A stretch of 64,000 nucleotides of DNA from Dendrocalamus latiflorus. Its lineage: Eukaryota > Streptophyta > Magnoliopsida > Poales > Poaceae. The stretch spans positions 1,778,681 to 1,842,680 of the forward strand of contig CM029617.1 of the NCBI GenBank assembly GCA_017311315.1, in the 5' to 3' direction. The notes beneath the pieces were generated by a model. The model was not told the origin of the DNA and did not search any database. It worked only from the letters and a program-made list of their open reading frames with translations. The translations under genes and the position numbers were made by a program. Of this stretch, positions 1 through 10,809 are shown one piece after another; position 1 is the first letter of the stretch; each line of letters opens with the position of its first letter.

Positions 1-210
1 AAATTTTATCTTTTTCTAAATTTTTAGCTTTTTGTTGAGCTTTTTTGTCGATTCTATTTTTTCCCATATATGTTTGTATTATACGTAATGGGCTGACATG
101 TTTTTTATATTTTTTTAAATTTAATTATGCTAAATAAGCCTCTGTCAGCTACAGTTTTTTTGTCAGTCAGCTACAGTGTTTTCAGCCATAAACCACCAAA
201 AAAAAGCCCA
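1..210. repeat. AT-rich MITE-like repeat, family A (copy 1, left end outside window)
   Basis: This stretch resembles three other places in the window (about 27111-27385, 31243-31508 and 41355-41880). All carry the same order of motifs: a T-rich run with 'gcttttttgtcg', a 'taatgggctgac'-like block, 'aaatttaattatgc', 'aaataagcc', then repeated 'cagctacagt' and 'cagccataa'. Four copies of one non-coding repeat indicate a MITE-like family. I cannot assign a superfamily because terminal repeats and target duplications are not clean here. The left boundary is beyond the window. Confidence 0.5.
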
Positions 211-871
211 ACTGATCACCACCTAACTCTCCGTGGTTTTGGATGTGTTCTTTTTAATTTATTTTAGCTATGGTTTATAGTTCATTATTATTTTTGAATA
301 AATAAATATGACGATTTTTTATCGTTATGTTGAAGTAGTTTATTAAGGTAGTCTTTTAAAAAAGACCTATCGATTTTAGATTTATTTTCATAAATACTAA
401 AAACCGTAGATATAAACTATAGCTCAAAATAGCATAGCCCTTTCTGCATAAAACACATTCCTTGAACGCAGGACGTATAAAACTCTGCTGCTGACGTGGT
501 CGCTGCCTAGTGCCTGTCGGCGCTGCCACCGAACACTCCACGTGACAGCGACTGCACTACACGATTTTTCTTGTAAATATGCCATCCACTTTGCCCCTCG
601 CATGCTGCAGTACAGCCATACTACTACTATAAACACATTTCTTTAGCCCTCTTAAATCTGACCAGAATATTTTTTTTTCTGAAACAAATAGAACTGATTT
701 CAGCTAGTAAAGCTTCTGTTAGTACAAGAAAATAATTGAGTGATCGTGGTTAAACAGTTTGTTTGAATGGCTGCTTGGTTGTATGCCATGTTCGTAGACT
801 TTGATTTTTTTTTTACTTTCACGATGCCAAGAATTGGTTTGATTAAACTCGCACAATGTTACAGTACCTAA
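211..871. other. Intergenic stretch, nothing recognised
   Basis: AT-rich DNA with no convincing open frame, RNA gene or paired termini. Short frames at 356-636 have no family resemblance and look accidental. Confidence 0.4.
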
Positions 872-1155
872 GAGCATCTCCAAGAGAGGCTCAATATTTT
901 GTCCTCTAAAATCTCATATTGGGAGTCTTCCTAAAAAAATTGTCCTCTAAATCTTTCCTCTCCTTCAGCAGCTCCTCTAAACTTGGATCCCTAAAATTAC
1001 TATCTAGGCACTGTATATTTGATGGTGATCCACCTCAATTTTAGAGTACCAAAATTATTGGGTGTGTTTTAGAGTATCTGTTGGAGTTTATTTTTAGCTT
1101 TCATACCCAATATTTTAAGATAGGGGGTGAGAAAGAGCATCTCTTGAAGATGCTC
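872..1155. mobile_element. Tourist-like MITE, 284 bp, TSD TAA
   Basis: Terminal inverted repeats begin GAGCATCTCCAAGAG on the left and end CTCTTGAAGATGCTC on the right. They are flanked by direct TAA at 869-871 and 1156-1158. A 3-bp TWA duplication with such termini is characteristic of Harbinger-derived (Tourist) MITEs. It has no coding capacity. Confidence 0.8.
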
Positions 1156-1560
1156 TAAGTAATATCTCTTTCCAATCGAATTCAAATAATTACGGAGCGT
1201 CGAAGAAGAGGAATCTATCGCGGCGGACGAGCCATTTTGTTTTATACAGAAATCAGGTGGAACTTATGCATCGTGAATAAGCCATACGCCGAGTTTAAAG
1301 CGCTGCTCCAAATAAATTTTGGATTTTGTCTTTTGGAACCTGACTTTTAAACAGAGTGATTTAGGACATGTACAAATCAGTTGTCTATAAAATTTGCCAT
1401 ATAGGACACAAAATGATATAGAGGAAAAAGAGTGAGCATAGAGAATTGGGTCATCTCTCATGCAGTAGTCGACTATATAATAAAAAAACACAAATTGTCA
1501 TGGAGAATATGTCTATAGAGACATGCAAAAAAAGATAATATATTATATAAGTTGTTTTTA

Positions 1561-1755
1561 GGCCAGTCTCAGTGGAGGTTTCATGTCCCAGTTTCCAACA
1601 CACCCATATTTTGGAAACAGTGCAGAAGAGTTTTATCCCCATGAAACTCTCTCTACTCCCATAAAACTTTTATCATCTCTCTCTTCATCAATACAGTGCC
1701 ATGTCAACGTATTTAATGCCCATGAAACTCCATGAAACCCCCACTGAGACTGGCC
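1561..1755. mobile_element. Tourist-like MITE, 195 bp, family B copy 1
   Basis: Inverted termini GGCCAGTCTCAGTG and CACTGAGACTGGCC are flanked by TTA on both sides. A second, closely similar copy lies at 37255-37448, which confirms the boundaries. Confidence 0.85.
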
Positions 1756-1773
1756 TTAATGTTGCTATAGTAA

Positions 1774-2044
1774 GAGCAGGTACAATACGACTTAGTCAGC
1801 AGGCTATAGCAAATATAATATCAACCAAATCTTACGTGGCAGAGAGAGAAAGGAAGAGAGAGAAGGAAGCTGGCTGCTAAATTACGCTAGCTATAGCACG
1901 TAAAAATATGCATTCCACTCTCTTACACGTGGGGCCAAATAGTTATTGTAATAGCTACCTTATTGTATGAACTATTTTTTTGAAGGCTATAAATGAAATG
2001 GACAAATGTTATAGCCACTAGTTGGCTATACTATTTACTTGCTC
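1774..2044. mobile_element. Tourist-like MITE, 271 bp, TSD TAA
   Basis: The termini are GAGCAGGTACAAT and, inverted on the right, GAGCAAGTAAATAG. Direct TAA flanks at 1771-1773 and 2045-2047 define the insertion. The interior holds a GA-rich tract and several 'tatagc' motifs, with no coding potential. Confidence 0.75.
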
Positions 2045-2047
2045 TAA

Positions 2048-2888
2048 CATGAGTGATATTATAGACAGCAGTTGCTTATACCATTTTACATGCCTTTATC
2101 AAGATGATTTTTATAAGTTATTTATATGAGTCACTGTATGAGCCGTCTTGAACGGAAAGGTTTTTCAACGTAAGTATTATTTATTCTTTTAATCTCTCTC
2201 ATAATTAGATAAAAACCAAACATTTTTGAACATGGCCTAAACCACACACCAAGATTAAAAAGTTGATGGAATATCGAGATTATTGGTGGTGTAGGTGGTT
2301 AAAACGTGCAGTAGTAAAATACAGTTTTTTGATAAGAGTGTCGACGGGTGGAGCACGAGGGTGGGCCCGAGCTGGGTTTTTGTGTTCCCCGGAAATGCGC
2401 GGCGTGGGACCTCTGGGTTTGACCTGGACTGCGAGGCCTTCTGTCCGGACTGACGAAAGAGCAAAAACTTTGTTTTTACCTGGAGGTTCGTGCGTGATTA
2501 AACTAAACTCGAACCCAGAGGCCATGATCATCGTCATCAGGTACAACTCGGATAAACCCAAACGGTTTCATAGAAACCAAAACCACTTACAATTTCGTTT
2601 TTGGAACGACCAAACGCGAGTGTCTTATTAGCTGGGTTACAATTTGTTTGTACATATGATATTGGCATCGGTATCATACATTGTGGTAAAACTTAGTATT
2701 GATACTAAGCTTGGTACCCAAGCGAGATATCAACACCATGGGGGGAAAATCAAGTAGCCTCACAAGTTAATGTGCCAAGCGGGGGAGGTGCTGTCATGGC
2801 CATCGTCGATCGCTGCGAGAACCCATCGCTGCAGATCAAGACATCGTTCTGCCATTGTACTTGGGCATGCTGACGTCGGCAAAAGTTG
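2048..2888. other. Intergenic stretch, nothing recognised
   Basis: A frame of 122 codons at 2263-2631 lacks family resemblance and overlaps equally long frames on the other strand. It includes the left target duplication (AGTTG, 2884-2888) of the TRIM element that follows. Confidence 0.4.
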
Positions 2889-3379
2889 TGTGACACCTCG
2901 GCCTATGTTGGCTTATGTGTGTGTGCACATAAATTTCTGGGTTAGTCTCATCTTGCTAGCTTACCTTGAGAACAAGTCTTATAATACAGCCTTCAGCTGG
3001 CTGTATGGATACTTACAGCCCACTTATCAGCCTACTCATATAGTAGTTACAGCCAGCTGAAGGCTGTATGATCTACCCCTTTCTCTCACAAAGTTTTTTG
3101 GTTCATGTGCTTCAGCTGGCTGTAAACTTACAGCCCACCTCTCTTCTCTCTCCTCCTCTCTCTCCTCCACCTAAGCATACAGCCAGCTTACAGCCTCTTA
3201 TAATACTTGCTCTGAGAAGCACTTACATATAACCCTAGGAGTTTCAATGGTAGCACGTCTAGTTTATCGTTTTGCGTGAAGCGAGGACAAAAGTGCAAGC
3301 GGATTGCTACGTGTGCGTGGCCTATCCAGAATGTGGTTAGGTCTGAGCCGGTTTGGACCCTAGAGGCTAGGGCGTTACA
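2889..3379 (+). repeat. TRIM 5' LTR (245 bp native, interrupted by a MITE)
   Basis: It aligns to 3599-3835 across its whole length once the MITE at 2970-3212 and its TGA duplication are removed. It ends with 'ggcgttaca' directly before the primer-binding site. Confidence 0.85.
2970..3212. mobile_element. Tourist-like MITE, family C copy 1 (243 bp) inside the TRIM LTR
   Basis: Termini GAACAAGTCTTATAATACAG and, inverted, GAGCAAGTATTATAAGAGG are flanked by TGA at 2967-2969 and 3213-3215. The empty site is visible in the other TRIM LTR near 3685. A second copy of identical length, in opposite orientation, is the target of the big nested retrotransposon (5498-5722 plus 26384-26401). Confidence 0.85.
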
Positions 3380-3381
3380 AA

Positions 3382-3394
3382 TGGTATCAGAGCC
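3382..3394 (+). promoter_or_regulatory. TRIM primer-binding site (initiator Met tRNA)
   Basis: TGGTATCAGAGCC lies two bases after the 5' LTR. This is the usual complement of the 3' end of plant initiator methionine tRNA and fixes the element on the plus strand. Confidence 0.85.
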
Positions 3395-3598
3395 GACTCT
3401 CGTGGTTACACGAGCGCGTGCGGGTCAGGGGCGCGGGCATATGGCGCATGGCGTGTGTGGGCCGAAGTGGACACACGGCATGGCATTTGTGCTGGCACTG
3501 AACGTACGGACATGTGCCAAGAGGGGACATCCTTATCATTTGCCCCGGTGTGGGTATGTTAGTCCGATGAGGACGTTGGGTCCTTTGAGGGGGGTGTA

Positions 3599-3835
3599 TG
3601 TGACACTCCGGTTCATGTTGGCTCATGTGTGTGTGCATATGAATTTTTGGGTTAGTCCCACCTTACTAGCTTACCTTGAGAAGTACTTACATATAAGCCT
3701 AGGAGTTTCAATGGTAGCACCCCCGGTTAACCGTTTGCGCGAAGTGAGGACGAAAGTACAAGCGAGTTGCTACGTGTGCGTGGCCTATCCAGAATGTGGT
3801 TAGGTCTGAGCCGGTTTGGACCCTAGGGCGTTACA
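3599..3835 (+). repeat. TRIM 3' LTR, 237 bp
   Basis: Starts TGTGACACTCC right after the G-rich polypurine tract and ends GTTACA, followed by the target duplication AGTTG. Confidence 0.85.
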
Positions 3836-3837
3836 AG

Positions 3838-4200
3838 TTGAGGACGAGGAAGCTTACTGCCGCCGGATCTTGGTGGAAGACGATGAAGCAACGTTGTTGT
3901 TGTCATCTTGGATGAGGATGAGGAGGTCACTGTCGCCACTAGAAGAGGTGGTCATGGAGTGGAGAGGAGGCCGCTGGGCGAGGTTGAGAATGACGAGGAA
4001 GCCAGCGAGATCAAGGATGAGGATGCTCGCCGCCACCGGATCTTAGTGGAGGATCATGAAGCCACGCCGTCGCCTCTATCTTGGACAAGGACATGGAGAT
4101 CGCCATCACCATTGGAGGAGGCAACCATAGAGTGAGAGGGAGGCCGCTAGCCGAGGTCAAGGATGACAAGGAAGCTAGTCAAGATCGAGGACGAGGAAGT
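3838..4200. repeat. Imperfect tandem repeat, period about 173 bp, ~2 copies
   Basis: 'ccggatct' at about 3863 recurs at about 4036, and 'gaggccgct' at about 3968 recurs at 4141, both 173 bp apart. The units are rich in GAGGA/GATGA and read as acidic residues in one frame. I recognise no protein family, and the frames shift between units, so this is either decayed coding DNA or a minisatellite. Confidence 0.55.
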
Positions 4201-5497
4201 CAGATCCCATGTCGTCACCATGCCACAACCAGATCGAAGCCTCCCGCGCGTTGTCGTCGTCAGATCAATGCCTCCCCCGGTTGCCGCCACTACCAAGCCA
4301 TGTGGCCCCCTTAGGGTCACCATCCCATCCGCCTACATAGGGGGTGCAAGTAGCACAATCTGGCCCACTAATTTGCTAGCACGCTCCACCAAAATTGCAA
4401 ATATGGTCATGTGCGGACCGATTGTCTTTGTGGAGCGGTACGTAGTGGGTAGGCCCGCTTGAATTGCTGGGCACCTCAAACACCGCATCGATTTGCGGTC
4501 AAAGGTGTAGGAGTTCTACACCTGCGACCTCAAATCGAGGGTGGCGGGGCCGACTGGCGCTTTGTGGGGGGGGGGGGGGTAGAGGGAGGAGGTGGGCATG
4601 TGATCAACAAAGTCGGCGAAAAAAGGACGTTAGCATGGGATGGGAGAGAGGTAGAATGGGAGGTCGAGAGGATAAGGGGATGGTATTTCAATTTTTTTTT
4701 ACTGTGATATTGTGGTGGGACCATTGTATAGAGATGGAAGATAGTAAACATTGGAGGGGGAAACGATAAATTAGCACCTATATGATGTGGCAATTCTTAG
4801 CGCCAACGTAGGTAACCTATATTGTGGATGCCCTTACATTCTTGACTAGCTTCATCTAACCTAGATTCATTTTCCAATCAGATATATATCTGAAACACTG
4901 TTTTCGCACTGCCTTGCACAGTAAAGCTCTTAAAAAAAAGCAAGGAAAAGCTCTTTCAATTTGGCCTATTGCAACGGCAATGATGTTTTGAAGGGCATGT
5001 GTGCAACGTAGGAAGTATGCAACAATTTTATAAGAAATAGTTCAGTTCTGCTACATAAAATTTTAAACATTTATGCATTCCAAACGATGTGATAGAAAAT
5101 AGTTTTTTTAGACCGTGATAGAAAGAATTGGTTGCATCAAGATGCATAGAGCATCACCGAAGATCGGAAACGACAACAGAGGCCTATCAGATACGCTAAA
5201 CAATAAGTTCATGCGAACTTGTAGCCATGTAACGTATGTATGTACCGACTCAACACCTGGCAAGAGAACATTCCATGTGAGGTTACCGTGCATGTGAAGG
5301 ATGCCAATAGAATCGCCGGGAGATGGCATGCATGCACAATGGGGCCAAGTAGATATGCCAAATCATGTGCCACCCCTTGACATTTGTTCCGTAGCTTCCT
5401 GGGGATTTCAGATCCAAACTACTGCTTACGATGATTCTTTCAGGTTCAGATTTGAGACCAATCATCGTGTACCGACCTGATATAAACAAAACTGTAA
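4201..5497. other. Intergenic stretch with small inverted repeats and a G-run
   Basis: It holds a pure G-run near 4565-4577 and a short palindromic region near 4480-4540 (caccgcatcgatttg against cctcaaatcgagg). The remainder is unremarkable AT-rich DNA. No gene was recognised. Confidence 0.35.
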
Positions 5498-5722
5498 GAG
5501 CAAGTATTATAAGAGGCTGTAAGCTGGCTGTATGCTGAGGTGGAGAAGAGAGAGGAGGAGAGAGAAGAGAGGTGGGCTGTAAGCTTACAGCCAGCTGAAG
5601 CACAAGAACCAAGAAACTTTGTGAGAGGAAGGGGTAGGTCATACAGCCTTCAACTGGCTGTAACTACTATATGAGTAGGCTGATAAGTGGACTGTAAGTA
5701 TCTATACAGCCAGCTGAAAGCT
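5498..5722. mobile_element. Family C MITE, left 225 bp (split by LTR retrotransposon)
   Basis: It begins GAGCAAGTATTATAAGAGG after TAA (5495-5497) and matches the reverse complement of 2970-3212. It stops abruptly at AAGCT (5718-5722), the target site of the outer retrotransposon, and resumes at 26384. Confidence 0.9.
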
Positions 5723-8658
5723 TGTCAGACCCAGATTTTTCAATCTGAATCTTACTGTGTTTCACTGCACTAATCCCTGGATCAGTAGTTAGTGCACACA
5801 GGTACATTGCTGAATCATTTCATACATCGCATAATCAACCATTATATTACATAAACTGAAATACACCACGTCGGGTGATAGAGTTTACAAGAGGGGCCGA
5901 CTAGGCCAATTGTCATTATTACAAACACGCACAGCGGAATTATAACAAAAGTAAACCCAAATCCACAGGCAAGCGACTGGAAGGTACTGTGTGCATTATA
6001 TGTCACCAGCTAACTAGTAATATACGTGCACACAACGCCATATGTCTACTTGTCTATGACTAAACAGCGAAGCCTACGCCTTAGTTTCCTTCGTCGTTCT
6101 TCTCCTCCGTAGCGGGAGCTTCCTCGTAGGCGTAGTGGTCTTGCGCTCCTGTTTCTGGATTTTTGCCGCAAAGCGAGCGTGAGCACTCCGACCCCGTGCT
6201 CAGCGAATCAACACACAGAATGCGGTATATAACATGTATGGCTAACCAAATGATGGCTTAGGTTTATTTTCTTTTGCGAAGAGTGCTTTTGAATACAATT
6301 ATATAAAAATTCCCTAAGACCTAGCATTTTGAACACACGTATATGTTGAATGCAGTAATAATAGTGATTCAGATTCCATCCACCATTACATGGCATCTGC
6401 ACTATATAGCAATTCTTCAGCGTTATAGCCGCTTAACTTACCACTGGGACGACACCCAGGACAATTCCAAATCAGAGCAGTCCATCGCCCGACAAGTTTC
6501 CATTCCCGATTTTCAATATGTTGTAAACAGAACTATATCTAGTTAAGTTCCCATGTCTGCCCTTGACCGTGGGCACGGCTATTCGAATAGTTTTGACTCT
6601 GCAGAGTTTGTACACTTTCACCACAAGAGACAATCAACTCATTGCCCCACACGATTCCTTAGTCATGTGGTTGAGCAGACCATCACAGTGACTTTTCAAA
6701 GTATCTAGACCCTTTTGTCATCTCACTCCTATGGGAGACTGCCCACTTGCGGTGGGTCCCATATGTTGCACGGGATGTTCCCCACAGCTACTAGCGTACG
6801 GGCTCCACTCCCCTCTGCGCTAGCACGACTGGGAAACTTCACCCTCCACTCGGTGTCCCTTTGGGCCCTCCCTTGCCCTTGCATAAACACTTCTCTCCCC
6901 CTATTAGTGAGATGAGTCCAGAATTTTCGATAAATCTACTTAGCCAAGTTGTACTTTACAGACTTGTGGTTGTACTGTTTTACACGGGTGACATGACAAG
7001 ATTCGGTCCTTAGGGTTATCTGGGCGGTCTATCCATAACTCACTTTGTGCTTCCACTGCACCACATATTTACATTTAATAACTCACTTTGTGCTTCCACT
7101 GCACCACATATTCACACACTCGAACTAGTCCGCCCAGATATTTAAGCATGTTGAGATTTTTGGAGGGTATAAAATAGTCATGTCAAATATACCAGTCATT
7201 CCCACCATGACTGCCCAAACCATTTTCTTATTATTAAAAGCGATCATGATGTACGGGGCATTTCAGCGCCCCCCTGCGTATTAATGCAACACTAAGCATA
7301 GCATATCCTTAGGGACTTATTTTTGAAATATTAGTATTATACTTTTGCTAGGGCGACAAGGTTTTCACATTCAATCATTCCAAAGGAGGGGTAATACTAT
7401 TCAAGGTAAACATTGGCATATAACTAGAATATCAAGTTTAGCATGTATTTGCATAAAAATAACAGCATGCATTTTGTTAATTTAACACAAAGTAATTTGC
7501 ATAAATGTGGGCTCAATATGATCAAAGTATTGACTCGCCTTGGTCACAGTGGTCGGGATCCGGATTGGAGCACTTCAGACCAAATGCGTGCAGGGGAAGG
7601 GGAGAGTGAAGCGGGGCGACGCGTTTGCGATCTCCAGGTAAGGCTTTTATAGCCGGAGAGAGCTTGTACGGCGAGGACCACATTCGGCCCGCCGCTGTTC
7701 ATGCCGGCGAGGGGGAATGGAGGCAAATCTCACCGGGATTTGGTAGGAGAGAGAGGGCGGGAGAGGTGCTTCCCCCCTCTTGTAACCGTACTTTTTAAAT
7801 CGGTCGCGAGGTGAGAGAGGGAGCGAAGGATTGGCTGCGGCAGAGCGCAAGCGCGAGGGAGCTGTGCTGCGTGCGCGTGGAGAAGAGAAGGAGGAAGGAG
7901 AAAGAGCTGACGGCTCGGGCCCGCGGCGCAGAGGGAAAGGCGCGGGTGGAGGCGGGCCACCAGCCAGCGGGGAGGGGGCTGGCGCGTGGGGGCTGCGAGG
8001 CAGCGAGACGCGGGCGCGGGTCCACTGGCCAGCGGAAGCGGCGATCGGGGAACGGGCGCTGGCGCTGGCGCTGGGCCGCGCGTGTGCTGGCCCACGCGGG
8101 CGCGCTGGCCGCGTGCGCGGAGAGAGAGGCTGGGCCGGGGTGATGGCCGGCCCGGCTGGTTTATTTTCCTTCCCTTTTTCTTTTTTCTTTTTGTTTTATT
8201 TTGTTTTTGCATTTAAATCATGCATGTATATACATTTTCACATATATCTTGGGTATATACCTTATATATATTTTCATCTCCTCTGATTTTTTTGTATGTA
8301 CCCATATATTCCTCTATTGGTTCATTCATATAGTATACATGTACACATATACTTACATATATTTGTTAACATTACCTTTCTATTTTGTATACTCCTTTAC
8401 TATTTATTCCCTAATTTTTAGAGGTGAGAATTTTATGGTTTAACCAAATATTCTCCCTTGAAATTTTATAGATCATCCTTTCATATTCTTTATTTGATGC
8501 TCACGTTTTATTATTCCATGTGTTGATTTCTTCCCTCTTTTTATTGTTAGAATTCCTTTATAAATTCACAAAGTCGATAAACTCCAATTCAAATAAGAAG
8601 CAATTAAAATAATCCAAAAACTCCATAATTTATTATTTATAATTCCCAGGATGTTACA
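5723..8658 (-). repeat. Outer retrotransposon 3' LTR, 2936 bp, carrying a ~985-bp deletion
   Basis: Plus-strand ends are TGTCAGACCC and GGATGTTACA. It aligns end to end with 22460-26378, apart from an absent block corresponding to about 24298-25282. The breakpoint near 7559-7567 lies at a GATT that occurs at both ends of the missing block. Confidence 0.93.
7644..7651 (-). promoter_or_regulatory. Probable LTR TATA box
   Basis: On the minus strand this reads TATAAAAG inside the LTR, in the correct direction for element transcription. The same box is at 25364-25371 in the other LTR, which would drive the genomic RNA. Confidence 0.5.
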
Positions 8659-9791
8659 AATCTACCCCCCTTAAAAAGAATCTCGACCCCGAGATTCAGC
8701 CTAGCTAGTGAACAGGTCGGGTAGTCTTGACGCAATTTATCTTCTCTTTCCCATGTAGCTTCCTTCCTGGAATGGTGACTCCATTGCACTCTACACATGC
8801 GAATGATTTGGGTCCTTGTCTTTTTCTCCACAGTATCCAATATTTTGATCGGACGCTCTTTGTAAGTCAGGTCTTCCTCAAGCTCAATGGCTTCAAGTGG
8901 AGTTTGATCTTCTGGTACTCGTAGGCATTTCTTGAGTTGAGATACATGGAAGACATTATGTATATCAGATAGATTTTGAGGTAATTCCAACTGATAGGCA
9001 ACTTCTCCTTTCTTGGCCATAATTGGAAATGGTCCCACATAGCGAGGGGTAAGTTTGCCTTTGACTTTAAATCTCTTGACTCCTCGTAGAGGTGAAACCT
9101 TCAAGTAGACATAATCTCCAACTTCAAATGTCAGTGGTCTTCGTCTTTTGTCTGCATAACTTTTCTGCCTAGATTGGGCTGCCTGTAATCGATCTCTGAT
9201 TAGACGAACCTTCTCTTCAGCTTGTTTGAGGATGTCAGGTCCAAATATAATGTTCTCCCCCACTTCCGACCAATATAGTGGGGTTCTGCACTTCCTTCCA
9301 TATAAGGCTTCAAATGGTGCCATCTGAAGGCTGGTCTGATAGCTATTGTTGTAGGCAAATTCAGCATATGGTAAACATTTATCCCAGTCTTTGGAGAAAT
9401 CCAATGCACAAGCTCTAAGCATGTCTTCTAATATCTGGTTCGCTCTTTCTGTCTGTCCATCTGTCTGAGGGTGATAGGCGGTGCTGAAATCCAGGTGAGT
9501 GCCAAGAGCTTCATGTAGGCTATCCCAGAAATGCGAGGTAAATTGAGAACCTCGATCTGAGACTATCCTTTTTGGCACACCGTGCAAGCACACAATGCGA
9601 GACATATACAGTTCTGCTAACTTGTCTCCCTTGTAGGTTGTCTTGACTGGAATAAAGTGGGCGACCTTGGTCAACCTATCAATTATAACCCATACAGAGT
9701 CATATCCTGACTTGGTCCGTGGAAATCCAGTGATGAAATCCATTCCGACTTCTTCCCACTTCCATTGGGGTATCTGCAACGGCTGTAATAG
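8637..9791 (-). CDS. pol, downstream part: integrase core and chromodomain-like tail
   Basis: This reads in the same frame as the upstream segment but is separated from it by the TGA at 9792-9794. It starts after that stop and contains the integrase DDE core: MDFITGFP with the first Asp, then VSDRGSQFTSHFW with the second, then YHPQTDGQTERANQ leading to the Glu. The GPY-like motif (TPRYVGPFPI) and a chromodomain-like stretch (CRVQWSHHSRKEATWE) follow, as expected for a chromovirus. The product would join retrotransposon cDNA to host DNA. The frame runs through the polypurine tract and stops inside the LTR. Because of the upstream stop it is probably not made as part of a normal polyprotein. 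Confidence 0.85.
   Translation of the reverse strand, partial: LLQPLQIPQWKWEEVGMDFITGFPRTKSGYDSVWVIIDRLTKVAHFIPVKTTYKGDKLAELYMSRIVCLHGVPKRIVSDRGSQFTSHFWDSLHEALGTHLDFSTAYHPQTDGQTERANQILEDMLRACALDFSKDWDKCLPYAEFAYNNSYQTSLQMAPFEALYGRKCRTPLYWSEVGENIIFGPDILKQAEEKVRLIRDRLQAAQSRQKSYADKRRRPLTFEVGDYVYLKVSPLRGVKRFKVKGKLTPRYVGPFPIMAKKGEVAYQLELPQNLSDIHNVFHVSQLKKCLRVPEDQTPLEAIELEEDLTYKERPIKILDTVEKKTRTQIIRMCRVQWSHHSRKEATWEREDKLRQDYPTCSLARLNLGVEILFKGGRFVTSWEL
8659..8680 (-). other. Outer element polypurine tract
   Basis: Minus-strand sequence AAGGGGGGTAGATT abuts the 3' LTR. The adjoining block containing 'ctcgacccc' is nearly the same as that beside the inner element's 3' LTR (14451 onward). Confidence 0.8.
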
Positions 9792-10809
9792 TCATGCAGG
9801 TCTCTGATGCTCTGCCTTCACTCTCTGACACACATCACAGCATGCTACATGCTCTGCAATGTCTCTTTTCATACGGGGCCACCAACAAAAGTGTTTCATA
9901 CCTTGATACATCTTAGTGCTCCCGGGGTGGAGGGAATACGGAGAGCTATGTGCTTCCCTCAATATCAGATTCTTAAGATCCTTGTGATGTGGGACTACGA
10001 TACGTGTTCCATATCGTAGAGTACCCTCATAGTCAATTTTCATGTTAGGTGCCTTCCCTTCTTCCATTAATTTCTTCCATTTCAAAATGGCTGGATCATC
10101 TTGTTGTGCTGCCATAATCATTTCTTCTATACTCGATTGAAGTTCCAGGGCAGCTAGAGTGCTTGGCTCCACTATTTCCAAATTCAAAGCTTTTAATTCC
10201 TTGTAGAGCTCGGGTTGATGTTCCCGTACCATGAGATTATTGCAATAAGCCTTACGGCTCAATGCATCTGCTACCACATTGGCCTTTCCAGGGTGGTAGT
10301 GTACACTCAAATCATAATCCTTGATTAATTCTAGCCATCTTCTCTGCCTTAAATTAAGGTGAGCTTGTGTGAAGAAATACTTGAGGCTCTTGTGATCTGT
10401 ATACACATCACAATGGTTACCAATCAAGTAATGCCGCCAGATCTTCAATGCATGAATCACTGAGGCTAAGTCTAGATCATGAGTGGGGTAGTTAGCTTCA
10501 TGGGGACGAAGTTGTCTGGATGCATATGACACAACCCTGCCTTCTTGCATTAGTACGCATCCGAGTCCTTGATGTGAGGCATCACAATATACCTCGAAAT
10601 CTTTGCGTACATCTGGTAGAACTAATACAGGGGTGGTGGTCAATCTCTTCTTTAATTCTTGGAAACTTTCTTCACATGTCTTGGTCCATTCAAACTTCTT
10701 CTCTTTCTTGAGTAATTGGGTCATTGGCCTGGCAATCCGGGAAAATCCTTCTATGAACCTTCTGTAGTACCCAGCCAAACCGAGAAAACTTCTCACTTCA
10801 GTGACAGAA
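9792..10809 (-). CDS. pol, middle part: RT thumb, RNase H, integrase zinc finger (5' end cut by inner element)
   Basis: This continues the reverse transcriptase from 18765-18770 across the inner insertion, with the frame preserved. It shows the RT thumb motif (FLGLAGYYRRF), RNase H with YCDASHQGLGCVLMQ and YTDHKSLKYFF, the VADALSRK tether, and the integrase HHCC finger ending CCDVCQRV. It terminates at TGA (9792-9794) just after HQRPA. Related elements normally have Gly (GGA) there, so a single base change would explain the stop. The function would be degradation of RNA in the hybrid and the start of integrase. It is inactive here on two counts: the nested insertion and the nonsense codon. 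Confidence 0.85.

Larger units (their letters stand above)
2889..3835 (+). mobile_element. TRIM (miniature non-autonomous LTR retrotransposon)
   Basis: Two direct repeats, 2889-3379 (enlarged by a MITE) and 3599-3835, each start TGTGACAC and end GTTACA. Both flanks carry AGTTG (2884-2888 and 3836-3840), a 5-bp LTR-retrotransposon duplication. The first repeat is followed by a primer-binding site (3382-3394), and a G-rich polypurine tract (about 3584-3598) precedes the second. The internal part is only 219 bp and codes for nothing recognisable. Without the MITE and its duplication the element is about 700 bp, which fits the TRIM class. The LTRs differ at many positions, including a 7-bp indel, so it is much older than the large nested elements. 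I saw no 5S-like segment, so it is not called Cassandra. Confidence 0.85.

Noticed and set aside
3382..3394. tRNA-like sequence TGGTATCAGAGCC (and copies at 15107 and 22444)
   Set aside because: Only the 3' tRNA complement is present; these are primer-binding sites, not tRNA genes.
3276..3803. 175-codon plus-strand frame
   Set aside because: It spans the end of one TRIM LTR, the non-coding core and the other LTR, so it is a chance frame.
2889..3835. Cassandra-type TRIM with 5S rRNA promoter
   Set aside because: No 5S-like A-box/C-box segment could be seen in either LTR.
7730..8286. Overlapping frames of 150-160 codons in the outer LTR (also 25450-26006)
   Set aside because: Low-complexity Gly/Arg/Ala composition on both strands; explained by GC content of the LTR.
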